Part shown: positions 63,809 to 64,000 of the stretch, piece after piece
Layout: every line of letters begins with the position of its first letter
How positions within the stretch are numbered: position 1 is the stretch's first letter
Assembly: GCF_000024005.1 (NCBI RefSeq)
Contig: NC_013132.1
Location: 4,706,001 to 4,770,000, forward strand
Origin: Chitinophaga pinensis DSM 2588
Lineage (GTDB): Bacteria > Bacteroidota > Bacteroidia > Chitinophagales > Chitinophagaceae
DNA length: 64,000 nt
Reading direction: 5' to 3'
The notes under the pieces: model-generated
Told to the model about the DNA's origin: nothing
Databases searched by the model: none
The model's input: only the letters and a program-made list of their open reading frames with translations
Made by a program: the position numbers and the translations under genes

Positions 63809-64000
63809 TGCGGTCGCCTTGCTATTGAGAAGGTCTATAAACAGGCGAAGGGTAGTCCGGAGGACGGCTAAGTGATACTACATACATGCTTTATAACTGC
63901 TGGATAGGTGGACTTGATCAGGGGTAGTTCCACTGGCTGTTTTTTATGGAATTGGCGATAAATAGTGAGAGGCTGAAGTATCAGGTCAATAGCAGGGCTA
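63809..64000. other. Right end of window, no gene seen
   Basis: About 190 bp without a convincing coding region or RNA; the next gene presumably starts outside the window. Confidence 0.5.

Overview
The window looks like a chromosomal segment of a Chitinophaga-like bacterium (Bacteroidota, Chitinophagaceae). The evidence is a SusC/SusD pair, two T9SS-sorted secreted proteins (one ending in a gliding-motility/CHU_C type B domain, one in a type A domain), Bacteroidota promoters of the form TTTG-N19-TAnnTTTG, a chitin-binding-type small protein, a RsbRST stressosome operon, and a CcsB/CcsA fusion for cytochrome maturation. I see no phage, IS element or CRISPR array.

Layout. 1-219 is the 3' end of infC (IF-3). 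411-3855 is a receiver protein plus a large hybrid histidine kinase. 3936-11007 (minus) is a SusC-SusD-metallohydrolase-DUF4302 uptake operon. 11163-14873 holds a CDF metal transporter, a serine hydrolase and phosphoglycerate dehydrogenase. 15211-17130 (minus) is a secreted ThuA/CBM6/fascin-like protein. 17532-18129 (minus) is rpmI-rplT, separated from infC by about 17 kb and inverted; flipping this segment would rebuild the usual infC-rpmI-rplT order. 18568-30783 is one 12.2-kb gene for a 4071-residue repetitive surface protein. 31127-36194 carries housekeeping genes (ispE, a DUF151 nuclease, etfA/etfB, a TPR protein, tilS).

36205-41004 (minus) is a six-gene signalling operon: RsbR, RsbS, RsbT, a SpoIIE-type phosphatase with its own RsbT-like domain, a PAS histidine kinase with a degenerate RsbT-like N-terminus, and a receiver protein. 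It looks like a stressosome wired to a two-component output instead of a sigma-B output. 41089-42220 has a rhomboid protease and rlmH.

Two identical tRNA-Arg(ACG) genes (42367 and 56430) flank an accessory stretch. It contains an SDR-like/IMPase-like pair with an AraC regulator, a GlxA-type regulator, a cbb3-type oxidase with cytochrome maturation genes (about 46.3-54.7 kb), and a TetR/esterase pair. The final part has two aldo/keto reductases with a divergent AraC regulator, a multiply frameshifted pseudogene (59572-60780), a LytS/LytTR two-component pair, a cupin protein and a small secreted chitin-binding-like protein.

How it fits together: the regulatory load is high (three two-component modules, a stressosome, and four other transcription regulators), next to envelope functions for glycan uptake and adhesion and a microaerobic respiratory branch. 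Functions are assigned by reading motifs in the translated sequence; no database search was run.
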